A DNA stretch of 64,000 nucleotides from positions 1-64,000 of the forward strand of contig NZ_CBFIEO010000006.1 of NCBI RefSeq assembly GCF_965661665.1, given 5' to 3'. This document shows positions 18,252 to 26,285 of the stretch, in pieces (positions within the stretch are counted from its first letter, which is position 1; each line of letters starts with the position of its first letter). Source of the stretch: Cognatiyoonia sp965661665. GTDB lineage: Bacteria; Pseudomonadota; Alphaproteobacteria; Rhodobacterales; Rhodobacteraceae. Below the pieces are notes generated by a model. It worked only from the letters and a program-made list of their open reading frames with translations, did no database searches and was not told the DNA's origin. The translations under genes and the position numbers were made by a program.

Positions 18252-18624
18252 GGTTAGTCTCCGTCAATTTTGTTGGCCCTCAAGCGGCTTGCATGGGGCA
18301 GGACGCTAGGGGTGCGCAAAGTGACGAAAAAGATCGCGGCAAAATCTGGGCAGGAACGCGCGTTCACCTGCCATCGGTCAGCGGTTTCCCACTGTCAATC
18401 GGTGACCTAAAGAAATTGTAAAATTGGTTAACTATAGGTTTTATTGAACTAACTTTATGTTGTTTTTAAATCATAAACGGTCTGCACCCATTCCTTGTAC
18501 CGGCCCTTTACCGCCAACAAAAAGCGCTCAAATAAGCAGCAGTTTGAACAGTTGCTTAGTGAGCTAACTATGGTCGCCAAATTGAGAACAGTCATAGGCG
18601 AAAATTTTCCATAAATTTGGCAAA
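18252..18624. other. Intergenic region without recognisable gene
   Basis: This 370-bp gap lies between the RTX remnant and the aldolase gene. It holds AT-rich stretches near 18418-18480 that could be a promoter for the RTX gene. I see no RNA fold, repeat or coding signal, and no clear terminator for the aldolase operon. Confidence 0.4.
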
Positions 18625-19269
18625 TTATCGCGGACCGTAATTGGCAAATGCCGCAATGGCCTCGGCAATCTCAGCCTCGGATAGCAGAACTACTTCACCT
18701 GCTGCCCGCGCCAGCAGGTACGACTGCGCCAAAACCTCAAGCTCTCCCATGCGCCACATCGCTTTGGTGAAATCCTCACCCAGCACCGTCGCGCCGTGGT
18801 TTGCCATCAGGCACCCGTGCCGCTCTGCCATTGCCGCGACAACAGCCTCTGACAGCCCTTCGCTCCCAAACCGCGCGTAATCGGCCACCGGCACGTCGGC
18901 ACCCCCGAAGAGGCCAATCATGTAATGACAAGGCAGGATCGGCTCCCGCAGCATCGACAGCGCCGTGCAATGCACGGGATGTGCATGGACCACCACATGC
19001 ATATCCGGCCGCGCGTTCAACAGATCGCGGTGAAACCGCCATTCCGACGATGGCTTATGTAGCCCCCAAACCTGCCCCGTCTCCAGCGACACACGCACGA
19101 TGTCTATCGACGCCAACTGCTCATAAGGAATCCCCGACGGCGTTATCAGCATCTCCTCCCCCACACGGGCGGAGATATTGCCGGAGGTGCCTTGATTGAT
19201 CCCTTCGGTATTCATCCGCAAGCAAGCATCAATGATCGCTTGCCGAACCTCGGTCGTGTTCTCGTACAT
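18625..19269 (-). CDS. Class II aldolase, likely 5-(methylthio/deoxy)ribulose-1-phosphate aldolase of the DHAP shunt
   Basis: The 214-residue zinc aldolase is of the FucA/AraD fold. The metal set matches FucA with an offset of three: E76 (SSEWRFH), H95 and H97 (VVHAHPVH), H158 (MANHGATVLG). NQGTSGNISAR near residue 25 is the phosphate loop. It overlaps mtnA by TGATG, so the MtnA product (5-methylthio- or 5-deoxyribulose 1-phosphate) is its probable substrate. Cleavage would give DHAP and a 2-carbon aldehyde, as established for the DHAP shunt. This replaces the MtnB-dehydratase route, since MtnB is a related fold acting on the same intermediate. L-fuculose-phosphate aldolase is the alternative, but no fucose genes are present. 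Confidence 0.8.
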   Translation of the reverse strand: MYENTTEVRQAIIDACLRMNTEGINQGTSGNISARVGEEMLITPSGIPYEQLASIDIVRVSLETGQVWGLHKPSSEWRFHRDLLNARPDMHVVVHAHPVHCTALSMLREPILPCHYMIGLFGGADVPVADYARFGSEGLSEAVVAAMAERHGCLMANHGATVLGEDFTKAMWRMGELEVLAQSYLLARAAGEVVLLSEAEIAEAIAAFANYGPR

Positions 19270-20369
19270 CAGGCCCCCGCCAGATCAGGGAACATCGCGG
19301 CAAGGGCGGCCTCCGTTGGTTCGCACACGCCGCGCTCCGTGATCAGGCCCGTCACCAGATCCGCAGGCGTTACGTCGAAGGCAGGGTTCGCAACCTGAGC
19401 GCCATCGGGTGTGATCTGCACCTCCGTCACCTCACCCGCCGCGTTCTTGCCCCAGAAGATGTGACTGATCTCCCGCCCGTCGCGTTCCTCAATCGGGATC
19501 TCCTTGCGGCCATCCCGCGCCGTCCAGTCAATCGTGGACGATGGCAGCGCCACGTAAAATGGGACGCCATTGGCCGTCGCCGCGAGCGCTTTCAGATAGG
19601 TTCCGATCTTGTTACACACGTCCCCCGCCCGCGTGGTGCGGTCCGTGCCCACGATCACCATATCGACCTGCCCGTGCTGCATCAGATGCCCGCCCGCATT
19701 ATCGACGATGTAGGTGTGGGGGATGCCGTGGCTCCCCAGCTCCCATGAGGTGAGCGAGCCTTGGTTCCGTGGCCGCGTCTCATCCACCCACGTGTGGATT
19801 GGGATACCCGCGTTATGCGCGTGATACATGGGAGAGGTCGCCGTGCCCCAATCTACCGTCGCGATCCAGCCCGCGTTGCAATGGGTCAAAAGGTTGACCG
19901 GCTCTCCTGCCGGTTTCTTAGCGGCAATCTCCTTGATGATCTCCAGTCCATGCACGCCGATCATGCGGTTCGTCTCCACATCCGCATCGGCCAGATCATG
20001 GGCAAATTGCAACGCGGCGGCAAAACGCTTCGTCTCCGGCAGTTGCATCACCACCGCCCGCGCCCGATCTAAAGCCCACTTGAGGTTGATCGCCGTCGGC
20101 CGCGTTGCATAAAGAACCGAATAGGCATCCTCAAACGACCGATCCGTCGGGTCGTGCTGCATCGCAAAGGCCACACCATAGGCCGCTGTCGCCCCGATCA
20201 AAGGCGCCCCCCGCACTCGCAGCTCATAAATCGCCGAGGCATAGTCATGCAGCGATCCAAGCTGCTGCGTCACGAACTCATGCGGCAACCATCGCTGGTC
20301 GATAATCTCCAACGCCGCCTCTGCCTCGTTCCACCAGAGCGACCGGTAATGTACACCATCAACTTTCAT
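19269..20369 (-). CDS. mtnA: S-methyl-5-thioribose-1-phosphate isomerase
   Basis: The 366-residue isomerase converts 5-methylthioribose (or 5-deoxyribose) 1-phosphate to the ribulose 1-phosphate. Catalytic Cys164 (LLTHCNAGWIA) and Asp243 (VIVGTDRTTRAGDVCNKIGTY) are both present, as is the N-terminal RVRGAPLIGATAAYG. Length is normal for MtnA and excludes the regulatory eIF2B subunits. The stop overlaps the aldolase ATG. No mtnK, mtnP, mtnB, mtnC or mtnD is nearby, so the first step must be encoded elsewhere. A dyad TGTGATCACA at 20386-20395 lies 17 bp upstream of the start. Confidence 0.93.
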   Translation of the reverse strand: MKVDGVHYRSLWWNEAEAALEIIDQRWLPHEFVTQQLGSLHDYASAIYELRVRGAPLIGATAAYGVAFAMQHDPTDRSFEDAYSVLYATRPTAINLKWALDRARAVVMQLPETKRFAAALQFAHDLADADVETNRMIGVHGLEIIKEIAAKKPAGEPVNLLTHCNAGWIATVDWGTATSPMYHAHNAGIPIHTWVDETRPRNQGSLTSWELGSHGIPHTYIVDNAGGHLMQHGQVDMVIVGTDRTTRAGDVCNKIGTYLKALAATANGVPFYVALPSSTIDWTARDGRKEIPIEERDGREISHIFWGKNAAGEVTEVQITPDGAQVANPAFDVTPADLVTGLITERGVCEPTEAALAAMFPDLAGA

Positions 20370-20385
20370 AAGAATCCTCTATGGT

Positions 20386-20395
20386 TGTGATCACA
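20386..20395 (-). promoter_or_regulatory. Palindrome TGTGATCACA just upstream of mtnA
   Basis: A perfect 10-bp dyad lies 17 bp before the mtnA start codon, within a 120-bp gap. Its position would suit a repressor site. The regulator is unknown, and such a short dyad may be chance. Confidence 0.3.
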
Positions 20396-20489
20396 GTAGA
20401 AGGGGACGACCAAGATTCGCTAGGGGTGAAGAATTCCATTCTTTCGCGACGCCCGACGTGCAATCTAAATCGCCAAAGTCGTTTTGAGG

Positions 20490-21566
20490 TCAACCTTCCA
20501 ACACAGCGTCTGCGATGGCGGCACCGCACGTCTTAGTATCGGCAGGACCACCAAGATCAGGCGTACGCAGGCCTTCTTCCGACAATACCCGCTCTATCGC
20601 CGTAATGATCGCGGCACTGGCCTCAGTCGCGCCGAGATGCTCCAACATCATGGCCGCAGCCCAGATTTGACCAACTGGGTTGGCAATGCCTTGGCCCGCG
20701 ATATCTGGTACCGACCCCTGCGCAGGTTCAAACAATGAAGGGAATTTTCCTTCAGGGTTGATATTGTCAGACGGCGCAATCCCAATGGTGCCGGTACACG
20801 CCGGACCGATATCAGAGAGGATATCCCCAAAGAGGTTCGAAGCAACGACAACGTCAAACCAATCAGGATGAAGCACGAACTGAGCGGTCAGAATATCGGT
20901 ATGATATTTGTCTACCTTGATGCTGGGATACTGTGTCGCCATCTCCGCGACTCGCTCATCCCAAAAAGGCATGGTGACAGAAATCCCGTTGGACTTGGTT
21001 GCGGAGGAAAGATGCTTGCCGCGCTTTTCAGCCAGATCGAACGCGTACTTCAAAATGCGATCGACACCAACACGGCTTATCACGATCTCTTGTATGACAA
21101 TCTCACGGTCCGTTCCTGGAAACATCTTGCCGCCAATGGATGAATAATCACCCTCGGTATTCTCGCGCACGATCATCATGTCGATATCTCCCGGCGTGCG
21201 CCCCGCCAAAGGCAGCGGAACACCTGGCATTGCGCGGGCGGGACGCAGGCTGACATACGGGTCAAATCCGCGACGGAACTGGATCAACGAGCCTCAAAGC
21301 GATGTATGATCTGGCACAACATGAGGCCAACCAACAGCGCCAAAGAACAATGCATCGCAGCCAATCAGGTGATCCTTCCAATCATCGGGGAGCATTTGCC
21401 CGTGTTTGGACTAATACGCGGCTGACGCGAAATCGTGATCTTGAAAATTAAAGCCGAGGTCGAAGCGCCGCGCGGCAGCCTCAAAAACACGCACGCCTTC
21501 TGGCGTGGTTTCTTTCCCAATCCCATCACCTGGAATAACAGCAATCTTCCAACTGTTCTTTGCCAT
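20490..21566 (-). pseudogene. Tartrate dehydrogenase/decarboxylase-type (D-malate, isopropylmalate family) gene with two nonsense codons
   Basis: From ATG 21566 (MAKNSWKIAVIPGDGIGKE) to 20490 one continuous frame of 358 residues matches the tartrate/D-malate dehydrogenase branch of the isocitrate/isopropylmalate dehydrogenase family. It is interrupted by TAG at codon 52 (21411-21413) and TGA at codon 91 (21294-21296). The TGA stands where a conserved Trp is expected before GSLIQFRRGFDPYVSLRPAR. The rest is well kept: IVRENTEGDYSSIGG, VVASNLFGDILSD, GTIGIAPSDNINPEGKFPSLFEPAQGSAPD-like. No frameshift is needed. The good preservation suggests recent inactivation. A TTG restart at 21287 would lack the N-terminal nucleotide-binding strands. 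Confidence 0.88.
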
Positions 21567-21710
21567 ATCTCCGCTCTTCCTGCTTTATCGGCGTATATTG
21601 AACCTTTGCGAATAACAACGCGGCGCGCCCAATGCGTCCAAGGCTTCAACCGTTCCACATGCTCTCCCTCCACCTTGCACCCTGCCCCAACGTCAGCTAC
21701 ATAATCCCCA

Positions 21711-21795
21711 ATCCGTCGGGGGGCCAATTGGCTGAGAGGTAGCGATACCGACCCGTCGAACCTGATCCGGGCAATTCCGGCGTAGGGAACGGGTG
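21711..21795 (+). promoter_or_regulatory. TPP (thiamine pyrophosphate) riboswitch before the thi operon
   Basis: The Thi-box core is present in order: GGGGGGCC, GGCTGAGAGG, ATACCGACCC, GTCGAACCTGATCCGGGCAA, TTCCGGCGTAGGGAACGGG. CCGT (21713-21716) and ACGG (21789-21792) can close P1. It lies 70 bp upstream of thiD. The thiD ribosome site GAGGGAGG (21852-21859) can pair with CCCCT just before it, so TPP probably represses translation by sequestering the ribosome site. The aptamer is firm; the platform is inference. Confidence 0.95.
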
Positions 21796-21864
21796 ATAGT
21801 GCGAGACCAACCGCCCCCCATCCGCAAACCTTTCGTCCGATGCGCCCCTGCGAGGGAGGCCGCT

Positions 21865-22662
21865 ATGGTCGCAAAGGCACTGACAATCGCAGGCTCTGAC
21901 AGCGGTGGCGGCGCAGGGATTCAAGCTGATCTCAAAGCGTTCAGCGCCAATGGCGTCTTTGGCACTTCCGCCCTCACTGCGATCACGGCGCAAAACACCG
22001 TCGGCGTCACCGCCGTCCACGCCGTCCCCATCGATGTGGTGGCCGCACAAATCGAAGCTGTGCTGACTGACATCCGGCCCGATGCCATCAAGATCGGGAT
22101 GCTCTTCTCTCCCGACCTTATTGAGACGGTGGTGAACGCGCTTGAAGGCTACAACGGCCCAATCGTCCTCGACCCAGTGATGATCGCCAAATCTGGCGAT
22201 GCGCTTTTGCAGGACGAAGCGATTGACGCGCTCAAGATACTGATGCTGCCGCGTGCTGACCTGCTCACACCCAACCTCCCCGAAGCCGCGCGCCTGCTGG
22301 ACCAGTCCGAGGCAACGACGGAGGAGGCGGCCAAAGCGCAAGCCGCAGCGCTCCGCACTCTAGGCCCTGACGCGGTGCTGATGAAAGGCGGCCATGCGGC
22401 GGGGGACACCTGCACCGACGTCCTGCTCACAGGCGACGGCCAGCACGCCTTCACCGCCCCCCGCATCCACACGCGCAACACGCATGGGACGGGCTGCACC
22501 TACTCCTCCACCATCGCGGCGAATCTTGCGAAAGGCATAGCAATGCCCGCAGCGGTGGAGACGGCGCATGGCTACCTCCATACCGCGATCAAAACCGCGG
22601 ATGAGATTGAAATCGGCGCGGGCCGCGGCCCCGTGCACCACTTCCACGCAATGTGGGGCTGA
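21865..22662 (+). CDS. thiD: Hydroxymethylpyrimidine/phosphomethylpyrimidine kinase
   Basis: This 265-residue ribokinase-fold enzyme phosphorylates HMP to HMP-P and then HMP-PP for thiamine synthesis. The N-terminal AKALTIAGSDSGGGAGIQADLKAF is the substrate-binding signature. The C-terminal TRNTHGTGCTYSSTIAANLAKG holds the anion hole and catalytic region. The start at 21865 was chosen for the GAGGGAGG site 5 bp upstream and the family's N-terminus. It is the first gene of the riboswitch-controlled operon. With thiY-Z-X and tenA downstream, the operon can both import pyrimidine and phosphorylate it, which matters because thiC is not present here. Confidence 0.96.
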   Translation: MVAKALTIAGSDSGGGAGIQADLKAFSANGVFGTSALTAITAQNTVGVTAVHAVPIDVVAAQIEAVLTDIRPDAIKIGMLFSPDLIETVVNALEGYNGPIVLDPVMIAKSGDALLQDEAIDALKILMLPRADLLTPNLPEAARLLDQSEATTEEAAKAQAAALRTLGPDAVLMKGGHAAGDTCTDVLLTGDGQHAFTAPRIHTRNTHGTGCTYSSTIAANLAKGIAMPAAVETAHGYLHTAIKTADEIEIGAGRGPVHHFHAMWG

Positions 22663-22663
22663 C

Positions 22664-23659
22664 GTGTCGCAAGTGACCATCATCGGTGGCGGTGTTGCCG
22701 GATTGTGCGTTGCGCAGACGCTGCTGTCACGCGGCGCAGAGGTCACCATCTATGACGGTGGCGGCGCCCCTGGCCCCCATGCCTGTTCTTGGTGGGCTGG
22801 CGGAATGCTCGCCCCGTTCTGTGAAGGCGAAAGCGCGGAAGAACCCGTGATCCGCCTCGGGCAAGAGGCCGTAAAATGGTGGGATAAACACACAGGCGCC
22901 GTGACACGGAAGGGATCACTGGTCCTCTCCCCCACGCGGGATGAGGCGGACTTGCGCCGTTTTGCCCGCCGCACCACCGAGCATAGAGAGCTTGATGCCG
23001 ACACCATCGCAACCCTTGAACCTGACCTTGCAGGCCGGTTCACCAAGGGGCTTTTCTTTGAGACAGAGGCGCATCTCAATCCACGCGCGGCCCTGAGCAC
23101 GCTGCGCAAGGAACTCATGCTTTCAGGCGCGCTTTTCGTGTCCAAGAATGCTGAGCCAAAGACATTTGCGGAGATGGGTCTGACGATCGATTGCCGTGGC
23201 TACGCCGCAAAAGAACACCTCACCGACCTACGTGGCGTGAAGGGGGAGATGCTGGTCCTGTCCTGCCCTGAGGTGAAGCTCAACCGACCCATACGCCTTC
23301 TGCACCCGCGGATGCCAGTTTACATCGTCCCGCGGGGCGACGGGGTCTTCATGCTCGGTGCGACGCAGATCGAAGCTACTGCCAGCAAGAAGGTGACTGC
23401 GCGGTCGATGTTGGAACTCCTCTCTACCGCCTACGCGCTGAACCCCGCCTTTGGGGAGGCGGAAATCCTCGAAACCGGCGTCGACAACCGCCCTGCCTTC
23501 CCCGATAATCTGCCGCGCATACGGCGCAACGGGAATCTCATTTGCGCCAACGGATTGTTCCGGCATGGCTTCCTTTTGGCCCCTGCACTTGCCCGCATGG
23601 TGGCAGAGGTGATCTTTGACGATGCGACACCGGAGGTAATGGATGAACCTGCTGCTTAA
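22664..23659 (+). CDS. thiO: Glycine oxidase ThiO
   Basis: The 331-residue FAD-dependent amine oxidase (DAO family) makes dehydroglycine for thiazole synthesis in aerobes lacking ThiH. The dinucleotide motif VTIIGGGVAGLCVAQTL is at the N-terminus, ACSWWAGGMLAPFCE is the conserved flavin-contact segment, and NGLFRHGFLLAPALARMV near the C-terminus closes the active site. GTG at 22664, one base after the thiD stop, gives the correct N-terminus with no leader. It overlaps thiS by 17 bp. Its place next to thiS-thiG fits supply of the glycine-derived imine to ThiG. Confidence 0.95.
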   Translation: MSQVTIIGGGVAGLCVAQTLLSRGAEVTIYDGGGAPGPHACSWWAGGMLAPFCEGESAEEPVIRLGQEAVKWWDKHTGAVTRKGSLVLSPTRDEADLRRFARRTTEHRELDADTIATLEPDLAGRFTKGLFFETEAHLNPRAALSTLRKELMLSGALFVSKNAEPKTFAEMGLTIDCRGYAAKEHLTDLRGVKGEMLVLSCPEVKLNRPIRLLHPRMPVYIVPRGDGVFMLGATQIEATASKKVTARSMLELLSTAYALNPAFGEAEILETGVDNRPAFPDNLPRIRRNGNLICANGLFRHGFLLAPALARMVAEVIFDDATPEVMDEPAA

Positions 23660-23840
23660 CGGCACGCCAATCACGTCCGAGGCTAACGCGTTAGACACCG
23701 TTTTGGCAGAGAATGGCTATGCCGAAGCGACCGTGGCCACGGCCGTGAATGGGAACTTTGTGCCCGTGACCCTTCGCGCCACCCACACCCTCACCGACGG
23801 CGACCAGATTGAGGTTCTGGCACCGATGCAGGGGGGCTAA
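23643..23840 (+). CDS. thiS: Sulfur carrier protein ThiS
   Basis: The 65-residue ubiquitin-like protein ends in the required Gly-Gly (LAPMQGG). ThiF adenylates this C-terminus, which then receives sulfur as a thiocarboxylate and delivers it to ThiG. NGTPITS and AVNGNFVPV are typical of the fold. The start overlaps the end of thiO by 17 bp, and thiG follows after 3 bp. Confidence 0.95.
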   Translation: MNLLLNGTPITSEANALDTVLAENGYAEATVATAVNGNFVPVTLRATHTLTDGDQIEVLAPMQGG

Positions 23841-23843
23841 GCG

Positions 23844-24617
23844 ATGCGTGATTTCTATAGTGTCACCCTCGACAACGGTTTCATGCTGGGCACGGCCCAA
23901 TACCCGTCGCCTGCAATTCTGGCAGATGCGTTCAAACGCTCTGGCGCGTCCGTGGCGACTGTCTCCCTGCGCCGCGAAAGCGGGCAGGACCGCGCGGGGC
24001 AAGACTTCTGGACGCTCGTTAAAGACCTTGGCGTCCATATCCTGCCCAACACCGCAGGCTGTCACACGGTCAAAGAAGCCGTGACCACCGCACATATGGC
24101 GCGGGAGGTGTTTGGCACCAAATGGATCAAGCTCGAAGTCATCGGGGAGGAGGACACGCTGCAACCAGACGTGTTCGGTCTGACCGAAGCTGCGCGGATC
24201 TTGTCGGAAGACGGTTTCGAAGTCTTCCCCTACTGCACCGAAGACCTCGTCGTCGCAGGCAAGCTCGTCGATGCGGGCTGCAAAGTTCTGATGCCGTGGG
24301 GCGCGCCCATTGGTTCGGGCCAAGGCTTAAACAACGTCTTCGGCCTCCGCGCGATGCGCGCGCACTTTCCTGACATTCCGCTGGTAGTCGACGCTGGCCT
24401 CGGACTGCCTAGCCACGCCACGCAGGCGATGGAGCTGGGCTACGACGCCGTTCTGCTGAACACCGCCGTTGCCAAAGCCGGTGATCCGGCACTGATGGCC
24501 GAAGCTTTCGCCACTGCGATCATAGCAGGCGTGCAGGCCCGTGAAAGCGATCCAATGGAGCCCCGCGACATGGCCGCGCCATCCACTCCTGTGATCGGAA
24601 AGGCGTTTTTGTCGTGA
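23844..24617 (+). CDS. thiG: Thiazole synthase ThiG
   Basis: The 257-residue TIM-barrel enzyme forms the thiazole ring from DXP, dehydroglycine and ThiS thiocarboxylate. K96 in TKWIKLEVIG is the lysine that forms the imine with DXP. Phosphate-binding glycines are in MPWGAPIGSGQGLNN, and VDAGLGLPSHATQAMELGYDAVLLNTA is the late-barrel signature. Length is normal. It sits directly after thiS. Its stop shares a base with the start of a 27-codon ORF that bridges to thiE. Confidence 0.96.
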   Translation: MRDFYSVTLDNGFMLGTAQYPSPAILADAFKRSGASVATVSLRRESGQDRAGQDFWTLVKDLGVHILPNTAGCHTVKEAVTTAHMAREVFGTKWIKLEVIGEEDTLQPDVFGLTEAARILSEDGFEVFPYCTEDLVVAGKLVDAGCKVLMPWGAPIGSGQGLNNVFGLRAMRAHFPDIPLVVDAGLGLPSHATQAMELGYDAVLLNTAVAKAGDPALMAEAFATAIIAGVQARESDPMEPRDMAAPSTPVIGKAFLS

Positions 24618-24700
24618 TGAGCTTTCAAATCAGCGCCACGTCCCTGACCCTGTATGGGGGACGTTCCGGTAAAGCCGGATATGGGGGACCTGCTCAATGA
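24617..24700 (+). CDS. 27-residue micro-ORF bridging thiG and thiE, function unknown
   Basis: An ATG sharing its A with the thiG stop (TGATG) opens a 27-codon frame (MSFQISATSL...) whose stop overlaps the thiE start (ATGA). It fills the only sizeable gap among the thi genes exactly, with coupled overlaps at both ends. The second half is glycine-rich and contains a short direct repeat TATGGGGGA. It may be a real coupled peptide, a device to carry ribosomes to thiE, or the remnant of a lost gene. No homolog is recognised. Confidence 0.35.
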   Translation: MSFQISATSLTLYGGRSGKAGYGGPAQ

Positions 24701-25293
24701 CCCTCGACCGATTCTACCCCAACTTCGGCAGCACCGACTGGCTCCGCCGTCTGCTACCCCTTGGTATCAAGCTCGTGCAACTGCGCATCAAAGACATGCC
24801 AGAGGACCAACTCCGCCAAGAAATCCGCACGGCCCGCGATCTCTGCCGCGACGCAGGCGCGACGCTTATCATCAACGACCATTGGCAGGTCGCGATAGAG
24901 GAAGGCTGCGACTATATCCACCTAGGACAAGAAGACCTCGACCAGGCCGACATCGACGCCATCCGCAAAGCGGGCCTCAAGCTCGGCATCAGCACCCATG
25001 ATAAAGCCGAGTTGCGCCGCGCGATGGCACTTGAACCCGATTACATCGCCCTCGGCCCGATCTACCCGACCATCCTGAAAAAGATGAAATGGCATGAACA
25101 GGGGCTCGAAAAGCTGACTACTTGGAAAGAGATCATTGGCAACACCCCCCTCATCGCCATCGGCGGCATGTCTGTCGAACGGGCGCAAGGCGCGTTCGAT
25201 CATGGCGCAGACGTGGTCAGCGCCGTCACCGACATCACCCTCAATCCAGACCCCGAACAACGGGTCAGAGACTGGATCGCCGCCACCAGATGA
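24697..25293 (+). CDS. thiE: Thiamine-phosphate synthase ThiE
   Basis: The 198-residue TIM-barrel enzyme joins HMP-PP and thiazole phosphate. LIINDHWQVAIEEGCDYIHLGQEDL contains the pyrophosphate/Mg region, DYIALGPIYPTILKKMKW the GPIxPT motif, and IAIGGMSVERAQGAFDHGADVVSAV the C-terminal phosphate loop. GPIYPTILKK deviates slightly from the common GPIFPTxTK, as is usual in rhodobacterial ThiE. It overlaps both the upstream micro-ORF and thiF (ATGA). Confidence 0.93.
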   Translation: MTLDRFYPNFGSTDWLRRLLPLGIKLVQLRIKDMPEDQLRQEIRTARDLCRDAGATLIINDHWQVAIEEGCDYIHLGQEDLDQADIDAIRKAGLKLGISTHDKAELRRAMALEPDYIALGPIYPTILKKMKWHEQGLEKLTTWKEIIGNTPLIAIGGMSVERAQGAFDHGADVVSAVTDITLNPDPEQRVRDWIAATR

Positions 25294-26285
25294 CCCGCTA
25301 CGCCCGCCAGATGATCCTCCCCCAAGTGGGACAGGACGGTCAGACCAAACTGACTGCGGCGCACGCGCTCGTCATCGGCGCGGGCGGCCTCGGCCATCCG
25401 CTCGCGCAGTATCTCACCGGCGCAGGCGTCGGTCAGATCACCATCATCGATCCTGATAGGGTCGAACTGTCGAACCTGCACCGCCAAACGCTGTTTACAG
25501 AAGACGACACAGGCAAAGCCAAGGCCCAGACCCTGTGCCGCCGGCTGCAAGCGCTCAATGCTGATGTCACGTTCCGCCCGATCACTGGGGCGCTCAACCC
25601 AGACACTGCGCCAGAGCTGGTGGAAGAAGCCGACATCGTGCTCGATTGCGCCGACAGCTTCGCGGCGAGCTACATCGCCTCTGATGAATGCCTCACCCAA
25701 AGCAAACCACTGATCTCCGCCTCCACCCTCGGTGTCACGGGTTATGTTGGCGGGTTCTGTGGGACTGCCCCATCGCTCCGCGCCGTTTTCCCCGACCTGC
25801 CCCAAAGCCTCGCCACCTGCGCCACGGCGGGTGTCATGGGCCCAGTCGTGGGGACGCTTGGCGCGATGCAGGCGCAGATGGCGCTGAACACGCTTCTGGG
25901 CCTCGCGCCCTCCCCCCTCGGCCAGATGATGCAAGTGGACTTCGCCATGCTCCGCACCTCTACCTTCCGCTTTGACAACGCGCCCGAACCAACGGACGCC
26001 CTCAACTTCATATCCCACAAAAATTTGACAAATAACAATTTTATTGTGGAATTGCGCGACACGGACGAGGCCCCAACCCCAATCACACCCACTGCCCTCC
26101 GCCATCAAGTCAGCGACTTCGACAGTACCCGCCCAACACCGGCACAAGGCCAACGGGCGGTTCTCGCCTGCCGCTCTGGCCTCCGCGCATGGCAAGCGGC
26201 CCGCAAATTGCAGTCCTACTGGGACGGCGACATCCAATTGATCGCCATGGGCGATAGAGACACCAACCAAGGAACCCCATCATGA
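25290..26285 (+). CDS. thiF: ThiF/MoeB-type adenylyltransferase with C-terminal rhodanese-like segment
   Basis: The 331-residue E1-like enzyme activates the C-terminus of ThiS by adenylation. RYARQMILPQVGQDGQTKL and VIGAGGLGHPLAQYLTGAGVG are the ATP-binding start, IDPDRVELSNLHRQTLF is the signature loop, and CATAGVMGPVVGTLGA follows. The usual zinc CxxC pairs are not evident. After residue 255 a shortened rhodanese-like domain carries C294 in LACRSGLRAWQAARKL, matching the CRSGxRA loop. It could therefore hold the persulfide for ThiS itself. MoeB or MoeZ roles are possible, but its position inside the thi operon favours ThiF. Confidence 0.9.
   Translation: MTRYARQMILPQVGQDGQTKLTAAHALVIGAGGLGHPLAQYLTGAGVGQITIIDPDRVELSNLHRQTLFTEDDTGKAKAQTLCRRLQALNADVTFRPITGALNPDTAPELVEEADIVLDCADSFAASYIASDECLTQSKPLISASTLGVTGYVGGFCGTAPSLRAVFPDLPQSLATCATAGVMGPVVGTLGAMQAQMALNTLLGLAPSPLGQMMQVDFAMLRTSTFRFDNAPEPTDALNFISHKNLTNNNFIVELRDTDEAPTPITPTALRHQVSDFDSTRPTPAQGQRAVLACRSGLRAWQAARKLQSYWDGDIQLIAMGDRDTNQGTPS

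Noticed and set aside
25200..26270. 356-codon minus-strand frame opposite thiF
   Set aside because: It lies antisense to thiF, which has all expected motifs; no protein family recognised.
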